Assembly (NCBI GenBank): GCA_963807385.1
Contig: CAWEBQ010000003.1
Span: forward strand, 1 to 64,000
From: JBDTSW01 sp963807385
Lineage (GTDB): Bacteria > Actinomycetota > Thermoleophilia > Solirubrobacterales > 70-9
DNA: 64,000 bases
Direction: 5' to 3'
The notes under the pieces are model-generated. The model made no database searches and was not told where the DNA came from. It saw only the letters and a program-made list of their open reading frames with translations. This document shows positions 18,061-27,064 of this stretch, piece by piece; position 1 is the stretch's first letter; every line of letters begins with the position of its first letter. The position numbers were made by a program, and so were the translations under genes.

Positions 18061-19550
18061 ATGCAGCCGGTAGGTGGAGCGGAAGGTACGCTGCAGCGCG
18101 ACCCACCGGTCGGGCTGCTCGTCGAGACCGACGTCTCATCGGTCGGCTCGGAGGCGGACGCCAACGCCCTCGAATCGCGCAGCCGAGCGGTTCTCCGCCG
18201 AGACTCGTGGTTCCGACGCTCGCTGGCGGCGGCGGACATGGCGGCGGTGACGGTGGGGCTGGTGCTGAGCGCCGCAATCCTCGGCAACGACCGTCTGATG
18301 CTCGCGGCCCTGGCCGTTCCGTTGCTTTTTGTTGGGGTCGCCAAGGTCATGGGGCTCTACGACCGCGACGAGCACCTGCTCCACCGCACGACCTTGGACG
18401 AGCTTCCCTCGCTGTTCGCCCTCGCCACGACCAGCACGCTGCTGCTGTGGCTGGCGGACGGACTGGTGGTTGACGGCGCGCTAGCCCGACGCCAGATCCT
18501 TGGCACCTGGCTACTTCTGTTCCTCCTGCTCGTGACGTTACGCGCGCTCGCCCGCTGGTGGGCAGGTGCGACCAGCAGCGTGGAGCGGGTGCTCTTCGTC
18601 GGAGATGCGAGAGGAGCGGAGGTACTCCGCGAGAAGCTGGCCAGCAGCTCGGCAGTCAACGCGGAGCTGGTCGGCTGGCTACCGGTACAGGCTCGCCGCA
18701 AGGATGACCCGCATCGAGACGGGGGGAGCCTGCTCGACCGGGTCCGCCACGTGGTCGCGGTTCGGGGCGTCGAGCGAGTGATTCTCGGTCCCGGCAGTTC
18801 TGAGGAGATGATGGACGCCATCCGCCAGATCAAGGGTCACGGGGTCAAGGTGAGCGTGATGCCCGACGTGGCCAGAGTCGTCAACTCCTCGGTCGCGTTG
18901 GACCGCCTGAGCGGGATCACCCTCCTAGGCGTCCGCGGCTTCGAGATCACCACGTCCTCGCGCGCCATCAAACGTTCGACGGACATCGTCGGATCAGTGG
19001 TGGCGCTCACGCTGGCAGCCCCCGTGATGCTCGGCGCGATGCTGGCGATCAAGCTCGACCTCACCGGGGCCGGCGTTGTTCCGACAGGCGCGAGCCGGGC
19101 GCCACGGCGAGACCTTCCACATGCTGAAGTTCCGAAGCATGGTCGTCGGTGCCGAGCAGCAGCAGGATGACCTCCTCCACCTGAACGAGGCCGAAGGGGT
19201 CTTCAAGATCACAGACGACCCGCGCGTCACTGGCGTGGGGCGCGTGCTACGCCGCCTTCATGTTGACGAGCTCCCGCAGCTCGTCAACGTGCTCCGCGGC
19301 GAGATGAGCCTGGTCGGCCCGCAGGCCGCTCCCGTTGAGCGAGGATCGGCAGATCGTGGGCTGGCATCGCCGGCGCCTGGACATCCGGCCCGGGATCACG
19401 GGCCCGTGGCAGGTTCTCGGTTCTTCGAGCATCCCCGTCAGCGAGATGGTCAAGCTCGACTACCAGTATGTGGCGAACTGGTCGCTGTGGAACGACATCC
19501 GGATCCTGCTCCTAACCGTGGGCCGAGTAGTGCGCGGCAAGGGCGTCTGA
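18061..19550 (+). CDS. polyprenyl-phosphate sugar phosphotransferase (two frameshifts)
   Basis: The initiating enzyme, which transfers a sugar-1-phosphate to undecaprenyl phosphate. Four hydrophobic helices (about 55-165) precede a CoA-binding-like domain (VERVLFVGDARGAEVL), a fifth hydrophobic segment (about 320-340), and the catalytic C-terminal domain with MLKFRSMVVGAE, ITDDPRVTGVGRVLRRLHVDELPQL and NVLRGEMSLVGP. It ends with IRPGITGPWQVLGSS and DIRILLLTVGRVVRGKG. Shifts near 19075 and 19330 break an otherwise full-length protein of the WbaP/EPS-transferase family. AGGTGAGG before the ATG at 18061 is the ribosome-binding site. Confidence 0.85.
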
Positions 19551-19566
19551 CGCCTACCGAGACCGC

Positions 19567-21202
19567 CTACATGCGTTCCGGGGCGCTGACACCTAGGAGG
19601 TCGAGCGTCCGAGCGAGAACGCATGCGCTTGCGACACAGAGGCCGATGCGAGCCGCCTGGACCGCGGGATCGACACCGACCACCTGGCAGTCGCGGTAGA
19701 AGGAGTGGAAGTCGGCGGCGGTCTCGCCCGCGTAGGCGCACAGCCTGTGGGGTGCGCGTCTGACCCCGGCCTCGGCCACGACGTTGGGCAACTCAAGGAG
19801 CCGCCTAATCAGGGCCCGCTCGGCGGGTTCGGCTGAAGCGGCCAGGGCCTGCGCCGAGCCCCCCTCCCCCGAATCGGCTGCGACCCCCTCCTCGACCGCC
19901 TTGCGCAGGATGCTCGCGATCCTCGCGTGCGCGTACTGCACGTAGTAGACGGGGTTGTCCTGGGACTGGCTGCGGGCAAGGTCGAGATCGAGGTCGAGCG
20001 CGGTGTCGTGGCTGCGCTGGATCATGAAGAAGCGGGCCGCGTCAACGCCGATGTCGTCCATCAGATCGTCCAGGGTCACGAACTCGCCCTTGCGCTTGGA
20101 CATCTTCGACCGCGCACCGCCCTCCACCACCTGGACGAGCTGCATGATCGGCGCCTCGTAGGCGTCGCCTGCCTCGCGGAGCGCCTGGAGGGCTGCGCGC
20201 ATTCGAGGCACGTACCCGTGATGGTCGGCCCCCAGGGGGTCGATCAGCCGCTGCCAGCCGCGGTCGAGCTTGTCGCGGTGATAGGCGATGTCGGCCGCGA
20301 AGTAGGTGGGCTGTCCGTCGGCCCGGACCAACACGCGGTCCTTCTCGTCGCCGAGCTCGGACGTCCGCAGCCACACTGCGCCCTCGCTCTCGTAGACGTG
20401 GCCGCGCCCGCGCAACTCCTCGATCGTCGTGTCCACTGCGCCCGCCTCGTGGAGGCTCCGCTCGGAAAACCACGTGTCAAAGGTCGCGCCAAAACGCTCC
20501 AGCGTCTTCGCGATGCGGGCGGTCATCGCTTCCGTGCCCGCCCGGGCCAGGCCGTCGAGGTCGCCGGGCTCGAACCCCTGGGCCTTGAGGCTCTCGGCGA
20601 GCTCGCCGACGTACTCGCCCGAATAGCCGTCCACGGGCACCGGCTCACCGCGCATGTGGGCGGCGATCGAGGCCGCGAAGCGCTCGACCTGGCCGCCGGT
20701 GTCGTTCAGCAGGTACTCCCTGCCGACCTCGTAGCCCGATGCCTCCAGCAGCCGTGCCACGGAATCGCCGTATGCGGCGCCACGTCCACCCGCAACGGTG
20801 AGGGGGCCCGTGGGGTTCGCCGACACGTACTCGACCAGGATGCGCCGAGGCTCGGAAGGCCTGGAGGTGCCGTAGGTATCCCCCGCTTCCGAGAATGGCC
20901 GCGACGGCCTCCCGATGCCAGCGGTCCGTCAGGTGCACGTTGAGGAAGCCCGGGCCCGCGACCTCCACCCGACTCGCGGCGTCACCGAGCCGCTCGCCCA
21001 CATCGGCGGCCAGCCGTGCGGCGATGTCCCGGGGCCTCTCGCCGAGTACGGGCGCGAGCAGCATCGCCGCGTTCGTGGAGTAATCGCCCATCTCCGTCCT
21101 GGGCGGTCGCTCGAGGGTCGGGCGCTCACCGGAGTGGCCGTCCGCGAGGGCGCCGGCGGCGGCATCGATCGTTGCGCGGAGGTCTGCGAGTGGGTCGCTC
21201 AC
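19567..21202 (-). CDS. argS: arginyl-tRNA synthetase (one frameshift)
   Basis: Class I synthetase charging tRNA-Arg. The N-terminal additional domain reads LADLRATIDAAAGAL to FLNVHLTD. The ATP site is SANPTGPLTVAGGRGAAYGD, followed by the KMSK-type loop (KMSKRKGEFV) and an anticodon-binding domain ending LGVSAPERM. One extra G in the five-base run at 20880-20885 breaks the frame; removing it yields SGDTYGTSRPSEPRRILVEYVS, as in other ArgS. Being essential, it is good evidence that the frameshifts are sequencing errors. GTG at 21202, 8 nt after TAGACT. Confidence 0.92.
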
Positions 21203-21210
21203 GGGCGCCG

Positions 21211-21220
21211 AGTCTAAGCT
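21211..21220. promoter_or_regulatory. bidirectional promoter with interlocked -10 boxes
   Basis: TAGACT (minus, for argS, 8 nt from its GTG) and TAAGCT (plus, for galE, 9 nt from its ATG) share the TA at 21215-21216. The divergent gap is 27 bp. Confidence 0.55.
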
Positions 21221-21229
21221 GCGCCCCCT

Positions 21230-22162
21230 ATGAGGGCTCTCGTAACAGGTGGCGCCGGGTTCATCGGCTCGAACCTCGTCGATGCGCTCGTTGCCCGGGG
21301 TGACGAGGTGCTTGTCGTCGACGACCTCTCAACAGGTCGTCGTGAGAACCTTGCCGGGGCCATCGACAACGGCGCCGAGCTCATGGAGGCGAGCGTCTCC
21401 GACTCCCAGGCGGTCACGAGCGCGTTTGAGCGCACCCCCGAGCTCGTCTTCCACCTCGCCGCCCAGATCGACGTCAGACGCTCGGTTGCCGACCCCGCCT
21501 ACGACCTCTCGCTCAACGCCGGGGCGACGATCAACCTCCTCGAAGCAGCACGAGCAGCTGGGACGCGCCGGTTCGTGTTTGCCTCAACCGGCGGTGCGGT
21601 CTACGGCGAGGGCGCCGGCCGTAACCTGCCCCTCGACGAGACGGCGACCGCGCTCCCCGATGCCCCCTACGGAGCTAGCAAGCTCGCCGCCGAGGGCTAT
21701 ATCGGCCTCTATTCCCGGCTCTACGGCCTCTCGACCGCGGCGCTTCGGCTCGGCAACGTGTACGGCCCGAGGCAGGACCCGCACGGCGAGGCGGGAGTCG
21801 TGGCGATCTTCTCCAACGCGCTGCTGAGCGGCGGCGCTACGAAGGTCTTCGGCGACGGTGAGCAGACCCGCGACTACGTGTACGTGGGGGACGTGGTCTC
21901 GGCGTTCATCGCGGCGGCCGGCGCCGCCGCGACCGGCGCGTTCAACGTCGGCACCGGCATCGAGACGAGCGTGCTGGAACTGGGTGCCGGCATCGCTGCG
22001 CTCTGCGACACGACATTCGAGCCTGAGATCGCTCCCGCCCGCCCCGGCGAGGTGCAGCGCATCGCGATCGACTCCACCAGGGCGAAGGCCGAGCTCGGTT
22101 GGTCGCCCGAGTTCGGCCTCGAGGACGGCCTTCAGTCCACGGTCGACTCGTTCCGCTCGTAG
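21230..22162 (+). CDS. galE: NAD-dependent epimerase, UDP-glucose 4-epimerase-like
   Basis: 310 residues of the extended SDR fold. The NAD site is GGAGFIGS (about residues 7-14), the Asp after strand 2 is in VVDDLSTGRREN, and the catalytic pair is Y-x3-K in PYGASKLAAEGY with the preceding ASTGGAVYG Ser. LRLGNVYGPRQDPHGEAGVV matches GalE-type enzymes rather than dehydratases. It probably provides UDP-galactose or a related sugar for the polysaccharide locus. It is divergent from argS and convergent with the M48 protease (30-bp overlap of 3' ends). The exact sugar substrate is open. Confidence 0.8.
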   Translation: MRALVTGGAGFIGSNLVDALVARGDEVLVVDDLSTGRRENLAGAIDNGAELMEASVSDSQAVTSAFERTPELVFHLAAQIDVRRSVADPAYDLSLNAGATINLLEAARAAGTRRFVFASTGGAVYGEGAGRNLPLDETATALPDAPYGASKLAAEGYIGLYSRLYGLSTAALRLGNVYGPRQDPHGEAGVVAIFSNALLSGGATKVFGDGEQTRDYVYVGDVVSAFIAAAGAAATGAFNVGTGIETSVLELGAGIAALCDTTFEPEIAPARPGEVQRIAIDSTRAKAELGWSPEFGLEDGLQSTVDSFRS

Positions 22163-23393
22163 GCAAGCGCAGCGCCGATCCGCTCGACCGTGGGGGGGTG
22201 CGTCCCGAACAGGGCGGTGAGGTAACCGGGTGGGTCCGGATCCGAGACGTTCTCCGCGTTGAGGCGGCGCTGGAGGTCGATCAGGCCCTGCGGGTCGCCG
22301 GTCAGCTCGAGGGCGTAGTCGTCGGCCGCGGCCTCGACCTCCCGCGAGAGCTGGTTGCCGGGGACGTTCAGCACGAAGCTCGCCACCGCGATCATCAGGG
22401 CGTACGCGGGCAGCGCCGCCGGCGAGCCTGGGCGAGATGCCACCGCGCCGGGTGATGGCGCCGGACGCCTCACGCACGAACAGCAGGCCGAGTGGGGCGA
22501 CGATCGCGATGAACCCGATCCCCCGCGGGATGTCGTTGTTGGCGACGTGGCCCAGCTCGTGGGCGACCACCGACCGCAGCTCCGAGCGCTCGGCGGAGTC
22601 GATCAGGTTGTCGTAGAGGACGACCCGCTTGGTCGGCCCGAGCCCGCCGACGTAGGCGTTGAGCGCGGTCGAGCGGCGCGAGGCGTCCACGCGGTAGACC
22701 TCGCCGACCTCCACGCCGCCCTCGCGACCGAGCTCCAGGACCTCGGCGCGCAGCGGGCTGCCCTCGGGGAGTGCGTCGAACTTGTTGAACACCGGCGCCA
22801 GGACCACCGGGGCCAGCCAGGAGAACACGCACCGAGATCGCCACCACGCCCGCCGCCGCCGGGGCCCACCACCCACGCGGGAAGCGGCGGACGAGCGCCA
22901 ACAGCAGCGCGGCGCCCGCGCCGGCCAGCGCCGCGCTGATCGCCGAGCCCTTGCCGTAGTCGCCGAGCCACGCCCCCAGGGATTGGGTGGAGAGCCCGGC
23001 GTCAACCGAGCGCTCATGCGCTGCGATGTCGAACGGGAGGCCCACGAGCGTGATCGTCAGCGACAGGCCGGCCCCCGCCGCCGCGGCGCCCAGCACCGGG
23101 CGCTCGCCCAGGCGCTCCAGCGCCGCGCGCGCGGCGCGGGGCCTGCCCGTCGCAAGCGCGATGAGCACCACGCCCTGGGCGGCGAGCCCGGCGAACAGCA
23201 GCGCTCGCTGCCCCCCGCGGTAGTCGCGTGCTCGCTCGATTGCCGCGGGCTCGAAGTAGTCCGCTTCGTTGACGGCCTCGGGCTCGGATGCTGGGCCGTC
23301 GGGCGCGAGCAGCCAGGCGGCGCCCTCGGCCACGACCACCATCGCGACCACGGTCATGCCGATGCGCGCTCCCCGGGAGCCGCCCAGCCGCAC
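22132..23393 (-). CDS. M48 (Ste24-like) membrane metalloprotease (frameshifted)
   Basis: Zinc endopeptidase of the Ste24/HtpX family. An N-terminal hydrophobic region (several helices, about 10-200) is followed by RVDASRRSTALNAYVGGLG and the zinc motif VVAHELGHVAN (HExxH). The third ligand lies in LSREVEAAADDYALEL (E in ExxxD). The C-terminus FGTHPPTVERI is the usual family ending. Indels near 22790 and 22450 divide it into three frames. GTG at 23393 is the first plausible start; no ribosome-binding site stands out. It would act in membrane protein turnover. Confidence 0.8.
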
Positions 23394-23462
23394 TATGGAA
23401 GCCGCCCGGTGGGCACGCCCCTACGATAGTCGGCCCCCCGCGCCACCCCGCGGAGGCACCGA

Positions 23463-24209
23463 ATGCGCCTGGCGATTCTCAGCGACATCCACTCCAACAT
23501 GCCCGCGCTCGAGGCCGTTCTCGGGACGATCGACGCCTCCGGCGCCGACGAGACTTGGTGCCTGGGTGACGTCGTCGGCTACGGAGCGAACCCCGACGAA
23601 TGCGCCGCGGCCGTCGCCGAGCGCTGCGCCGTCTCGCTGGTCGGCAACCACGACCTCGCCGTCACCGGCGAGCTGGACATCTCCTCCTTCTCGCCGGCCG
23701 CCTCCGCCGCGGTCCGGTGGACGCAGCGGTCCGTCGCCGACGAGACACTGAGATTCCTGCGTGGCCTGAAGCCGGCCAGCACGGACCGCGAGGTCGCCCT
23801 CTACCACGCCTCACCGCGCGATCCCGTCTGGGAGTACGTGCTGTGGCCGGACCAGGCCGCGGAATGCCTCGCGGCGCAGGCGACGCGGGTGAGCTTCGTC
23901 GGGCATTCGCACGTCGCCCTCTACTTCACCGTTCCCGAGGGGAACGGCACGCCCGAGCGAATCGCGCAGGGCTCCCAGGCGGATGCGGCCACAACAGTCG
24001 ACGTGAGCGACGGCCGCTGGCTGATCAACCCCGGGAGCGTGGGCCAGCCGCGGGACGGCGATCCCCGCGCGGCCTGGCTCGAGCTCGACACCGAGGCCTG
24101 GACGGCGACCTATCACCGTGTCGAGTACGACATCGACCGTGCCGCTGAGGCGATCCTCAAGGCGGACCTCCCCGAGCACCTCGCGAAACGCCTGCATATC
24201 GGCCAATGA
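23463..24209 (+). CDS. calcineurin-like metallophosphoesterase (YfcE-like)
   Basis: 248 residues. The metal-binding blocks are LAILSDIHSNMPALEAVL (DxH), CLGDVVGYG (GDxxGYG), VGNHD (GNHD), SFVGHSHVALYF (GHxH) and INPGSVGQPRDGD. This is the standard pattern of YfcE/MJ0936-type phosphodiesterases with a two-metal site. The ATG has GCGGAGG upstream. It heads an operon with the lipoprotein and protein kinase genes that follow with 1-4 bp overlaps, so it may act in the same signalling route. The substrate is unknown. Confidence 0.85.
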   Translation: MRLAILSDIHSNMPALEAVLGTIDASGADETWCLGDVVGYGANPDECAAAVAERCAVSLVGNHDLAVTGELDISSFSPAASAAVRWTQRSVADETLRFLRGLKPASTDREVALYHASPRDPVWEYVLWPDQAAECLAAQATRVSFVGHSHVALYFTVPEGNGTPERIAQGSQADAATTVDVSDGRWLINPGSVGQPRDGDPRAAWLELDTEAWTATYHRVEYDIDRAAEAILKADLPEHLAKRLHIGQ

Positions 24210-24607
24210 GGCGCGTTTTCCCATCTAGACTCGCAGCGATGCTGCGACCCGCCCGCAGATCGACGGCGCTCATGCTCGCGGGCCTCGCCCTGGCGCTCTC
24301 GGCGTGCGATTCCGGTGGTGGAGGGACCATCCCTGAGGGCGACTCGGAGGCGCTCCTCGCGACGCTCTCGGAGATCCAGGGCAACGTCGAGGACGGGGAC
24401 TGCACGAGCGCTCGAACCGATGCGAGCCAGCTCGTGAGCCAGATCGACCTGCTGCCGAAGGACGTCGGAGCGGAGACCAAGGGCCAGCTCTTCGAGGCCG
24501 CCAACAACCTCGAGGATCTGATCGACGACCCCACCAAGTGCAAGGAGCCCGACGAGCAGACCACGACTGACACCGGCGCCACGGGCTTCTTCGGGGAGGA
24601 CGGCTGA
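24206..24607 (+). CDS. secreted lipoprotein in kinase operon
   Basis: 133 residues. A type II signal peptide with lipobox LSAC (Cys at about residue 34) is followed by a Gly-rich spacer and a helical domain (about 45-115) with two Cys (DCTSARTD and TKCKEPDE) that could form a disulphide. The acidic C-terminus is Thr-rich. It overlaps the phosphoesterase gene by ATGA and touches the kinase start by 1 bp. No family is recognised. As the kinase has almost no extracellular part, this lipoprotein is a reasonable candidate for a sensor partner, though that is only inference. Confidence 0.65.
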   Translation: MRRVFPSRLAAMLRPARRSTALMLAGLALALSACDSGGGGTIPEGDSEALLATLSEIQGNVEDGDCTSARTDASQLVSQIDLLPKDVGAETKGQLFEAANNLEDLIDDPTKCKEPDEQTTTDTGATGFFGEDG

Positions 24608-25842
24608 TGGCCGGCCAGCTCTTCTCCGAGCGCTACGAGCTGGGAGATCGCCTGGGATCGGGGGGCATGTCGACGGTGTTCGCCGCCAAGGATCGCGTCC
24701 TCGAGCGAACCGTGGCCGTCAAGGTGCTGGCCGAGCACCTCTCCGACGACGAGAAGTTCGTCGCCCGCTTTCGCCGGGAGGCCCTCGCCGTGGCTCGACT
24801 GATCCACCCCAACATCGTCCAGGTCTACGACACGGGGGTCAGCGAGGACCGGCACTTCATCGTGATGGAGTTCGTGGAGGGCCGTTCGGGCGCCCAACTC
24901 CTGCAGACCGAGGGGACCCTCGGTCCCAACGTGTCGGTCCAGATCGGCGTCCAGGCATGCTCGGGCCTCGAGTACGCCCACCGCCAGGGCATCATCCACC
25001 GCGACGTCAAGCCCGGCAACCTGATGGTGATCGGCGGGCCGGCCGGGAACCGCAATCGGGGGTCCGGTGGCCACGACCCGCCGACCGGCGAGATGACCGT
25101 GAAGCTCGCCGACTTCGGGATCGCCCGTGCGGCCGAGCAGACGAGACTGACCCAGGTCGGCTCGGTGGTCGGTACCGCCGCGTACCTGGCGCCCGAGCAG
25201 GCCAGAGGCGAGGAGACGACGCCGGCCGCCGACGTCTACGCCCTCGGGGTCGTCGTCTACCAGCTCCTCACCGGGCGCCTGCCCTGGGAGGGCTCGACCT
25301 TGGCCGAGCTCTCAATCCGACGCGAGAACGAGCGGCCGCTGGCGCCCAGCTCCTATGACCCGGGCATCCCCGAGGAGCTCTCCACCGCCGTACTGCGGGC
25401 GCTGGAGGGTGACGCGGCGAACCGCTACACGACCGCGCGTGATTTCTCCGCCGCCATGCGATCCGGCCTGGCAGGAATCGAGCCGCCGGTCGCTGACTCG
25501 GATGCCACGACCAGGGTTGTCGCCGCCGAGACCGGCGCCACGCGCGCCATGGCCGATCCGCCCACTCCGGTGGCGGAGCAGCGCCCGGTCCGGCGTCCAC
25601 CGCCCCCGGCGCCCCGCCCGGTCATCACGCCCGCCGCCAAGCCCAAGCGCTCGGCCTTCGGCCGGTTCATGCGCGTCCTGGGACTGCTGCTGCTGATCGG
25701 GGTTCTCGCGGCCCTGATCGCGGGCGGCGTCCTGCTGCTCACCGACGCCGGTCAGGGCACCGATGCCGGCAGCTTCATTCGCGACACGATCAACGACCAG
25801 ATCAACTCGCTCGAGCAGTTCATCCGCGACCGCACGCAGTAG
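24607..25842 (+). CDS. membrane Ser/Thr protein kinase (PknB-like, no PASTA)
   Basis: 411 residues. The Hanks-type kinase domain (about 10-275) has G-loop LGSGGMSTVF, Lys39 in VAVKV, catalytic HRDVKPGN (Asp133) and DFG (169-171), with APEQ after the activation loop. Residues 144-162 form an unusual Gly/Asn-rich insert between the catalytic loop and DFG. A Pro-rich juxtamembrane part and a single transmembrane helix (about 352-377) follow, then only ~35 extracytoplasmic residues, so there are no PASTA repeats. It is last in a three-gene operon, convergent with tgt 3 bp away. Confidence 0.9.
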   Translation: MAGQLFSERYELGDRLGSGGMSTVFAAKDRVLERTVAVKVLAEHLSDDEKFVARFRREALAVARLIHPNIVQVYDTGVSEDRHFIVMEFVEGRSGAQLLQTEGTLGPNVSVQIGVQACSGLEYAHRQGIIHRDVKPGNLMVIGGPAGNRNRGSGGHDPPTGEMTVKLADFGIARAAEQTRLTQVGSVVGTAAYLAPEQARGEETTPAADVYALGVVVYQLLTGRLPWEGSTLAELSIRRENERPLAPSSYDPGIPEELSTAVLRALEGDAANRYTTARDFSAAMRSGLAGIEPPVADSDATTRVVAAETGATRAMADPPTPVAEQRPVRRPPPPAPRPVITPAAKPKRSAFGRFMRVLGLLLLIGVLAALIAGGVLLLTDAGQGTDAGSFIRDTINDQINSLEQFIRDRTQ

Positions 25843-25845
25843 GCG

Positions 25846-27057
25846 TCACCAGCCGGCCGACCAAGGGGGACTACCGGCGAGAATCGCTTTCTGGTGCGCG
25901 CCGAACCGGTTCTCGCGAATCGCGGCGCGGGAACCGCTCATCAGCGCCTCGAGGTACGCGAGGTTGTGGGCGGTGAGCAGCCTGCACGCCCGTCAGTTCG
26001 TGCTCGCGGACCAGATAGTGGACGTAGGCCGCCGTGTAGTGCTCGCACGTCGCGCAGGGACAGCCGGAGACGAGCGGAGAGTCCGCGTCGGCAAAACTCG
26101 CCCGCCGCACGTTGAGCCGGAACCGGTCGTCCGGCATGGGGGCCAGAGCCATTCCATGCCGGGCAAGGCGGGTCGGGACCGCGCAATCGAAGACGTCGAT
26201 GCCCGCGCGCGATCCCCTCGCACCAGGTCGTCGGGCTCGCCGATGCCGAGCAGGTGCTTCGGAGCATCCGCCTCCAGGTGCGGCAGGGTCATGTCGAGCA
26301 CCCCGTACATCTCGGGCTTGTCCTCCCCAAGGGTGCCCCCGATCGAGATCCCGTCTACGCAGGTCGCGGAGACCCTCTGTGCCGACTCCCGCCGCAGGTC
26401 CTCGTGCACGCCCCCCTGCACGATCCCGAACACGGCCTGTCGCTCGGGCCCGTTCTCGCCGTGCCACGCCAGGCAGCGGTCGAGCCAGCGATGCGTTCGC
26501 TCCATCGAGTTCGCCGTGTAATCGCGATCGGCGTGAAACGGCGTGCACTCATCGAAGACCAGCGCGATGTCGGAGCCCAGCGCGGCCTGCACCTCCATCG
26601 ACTCCTCCGGGCCCAGGAAGCGCTCGGACCCGTCGATGTAGGAGCGGAAGCGAACGCCGCGCTCGGAGATCTCGAGCACGCCGCCGGAGTTGCCGGAGCG
26701 GCCCCGCCGGCCCTTGATCTCGTCCGCCACGGTCCCGTGCGCGAGCGAGAACACCTGGAAGCCGCCGGAGTCGGTGATGATCGCGCGCTCCCAGCCCATG
26801 AAGCGGTGCAGACCGCCCAGCCTCGCTATTCGCTCGGCGCCCGGCGCCAGGAACAGGTGAAACGTGTTGCCGAGCACCATCTCGTAGCCGAGTCCCGCCA
26901 CGTCCGCCGAGTCCAGGGAGCGAACCGCACCGCGGGTTGCCAGCGGGATGAACGCCGGCGTTTCGACCACCCCGTGGGGCGTGATCAGCCTCCCCGCCCT
27001 GGCGGCCCCGTCGCGGGCATCGATCTCGAAGCTCAGCCGCTCCGGCGCAGCGCGCAT
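25846..27057 (-). CDS. tgt: tRNA-guanine transglycosylase (frameshifted)
   Basis: Exchanges G34 for queuine or preQ1 in tRNAs with GUN anticodons. TIM-barrel features: Asp96 in AIITDSGGFQVFS (active site), VDGISIGGTLGE, and the nucleophile Asp in GIDVFDCAVPTR. The zinc site is CPCATCEHY. Extra G residues in short G runs near 26218, 26205 and 25985 shift the frame. With them removed, the C-terminus reads LLTAHNLAYLEALMSGSRAAI and ends at TGA 25846. It lies 7 bp after gpmI on the same strand and is likely co-transcribed. Confidence 0.88.
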
Positions 27058-27064
27058 CTCCCGC

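Noticed and set aside
25846..27057. tgt as a real pseudogene
   Set aside because: All frameshifts are single extra G in short G runs and full domain sequence continues; more likely sequencing errors.
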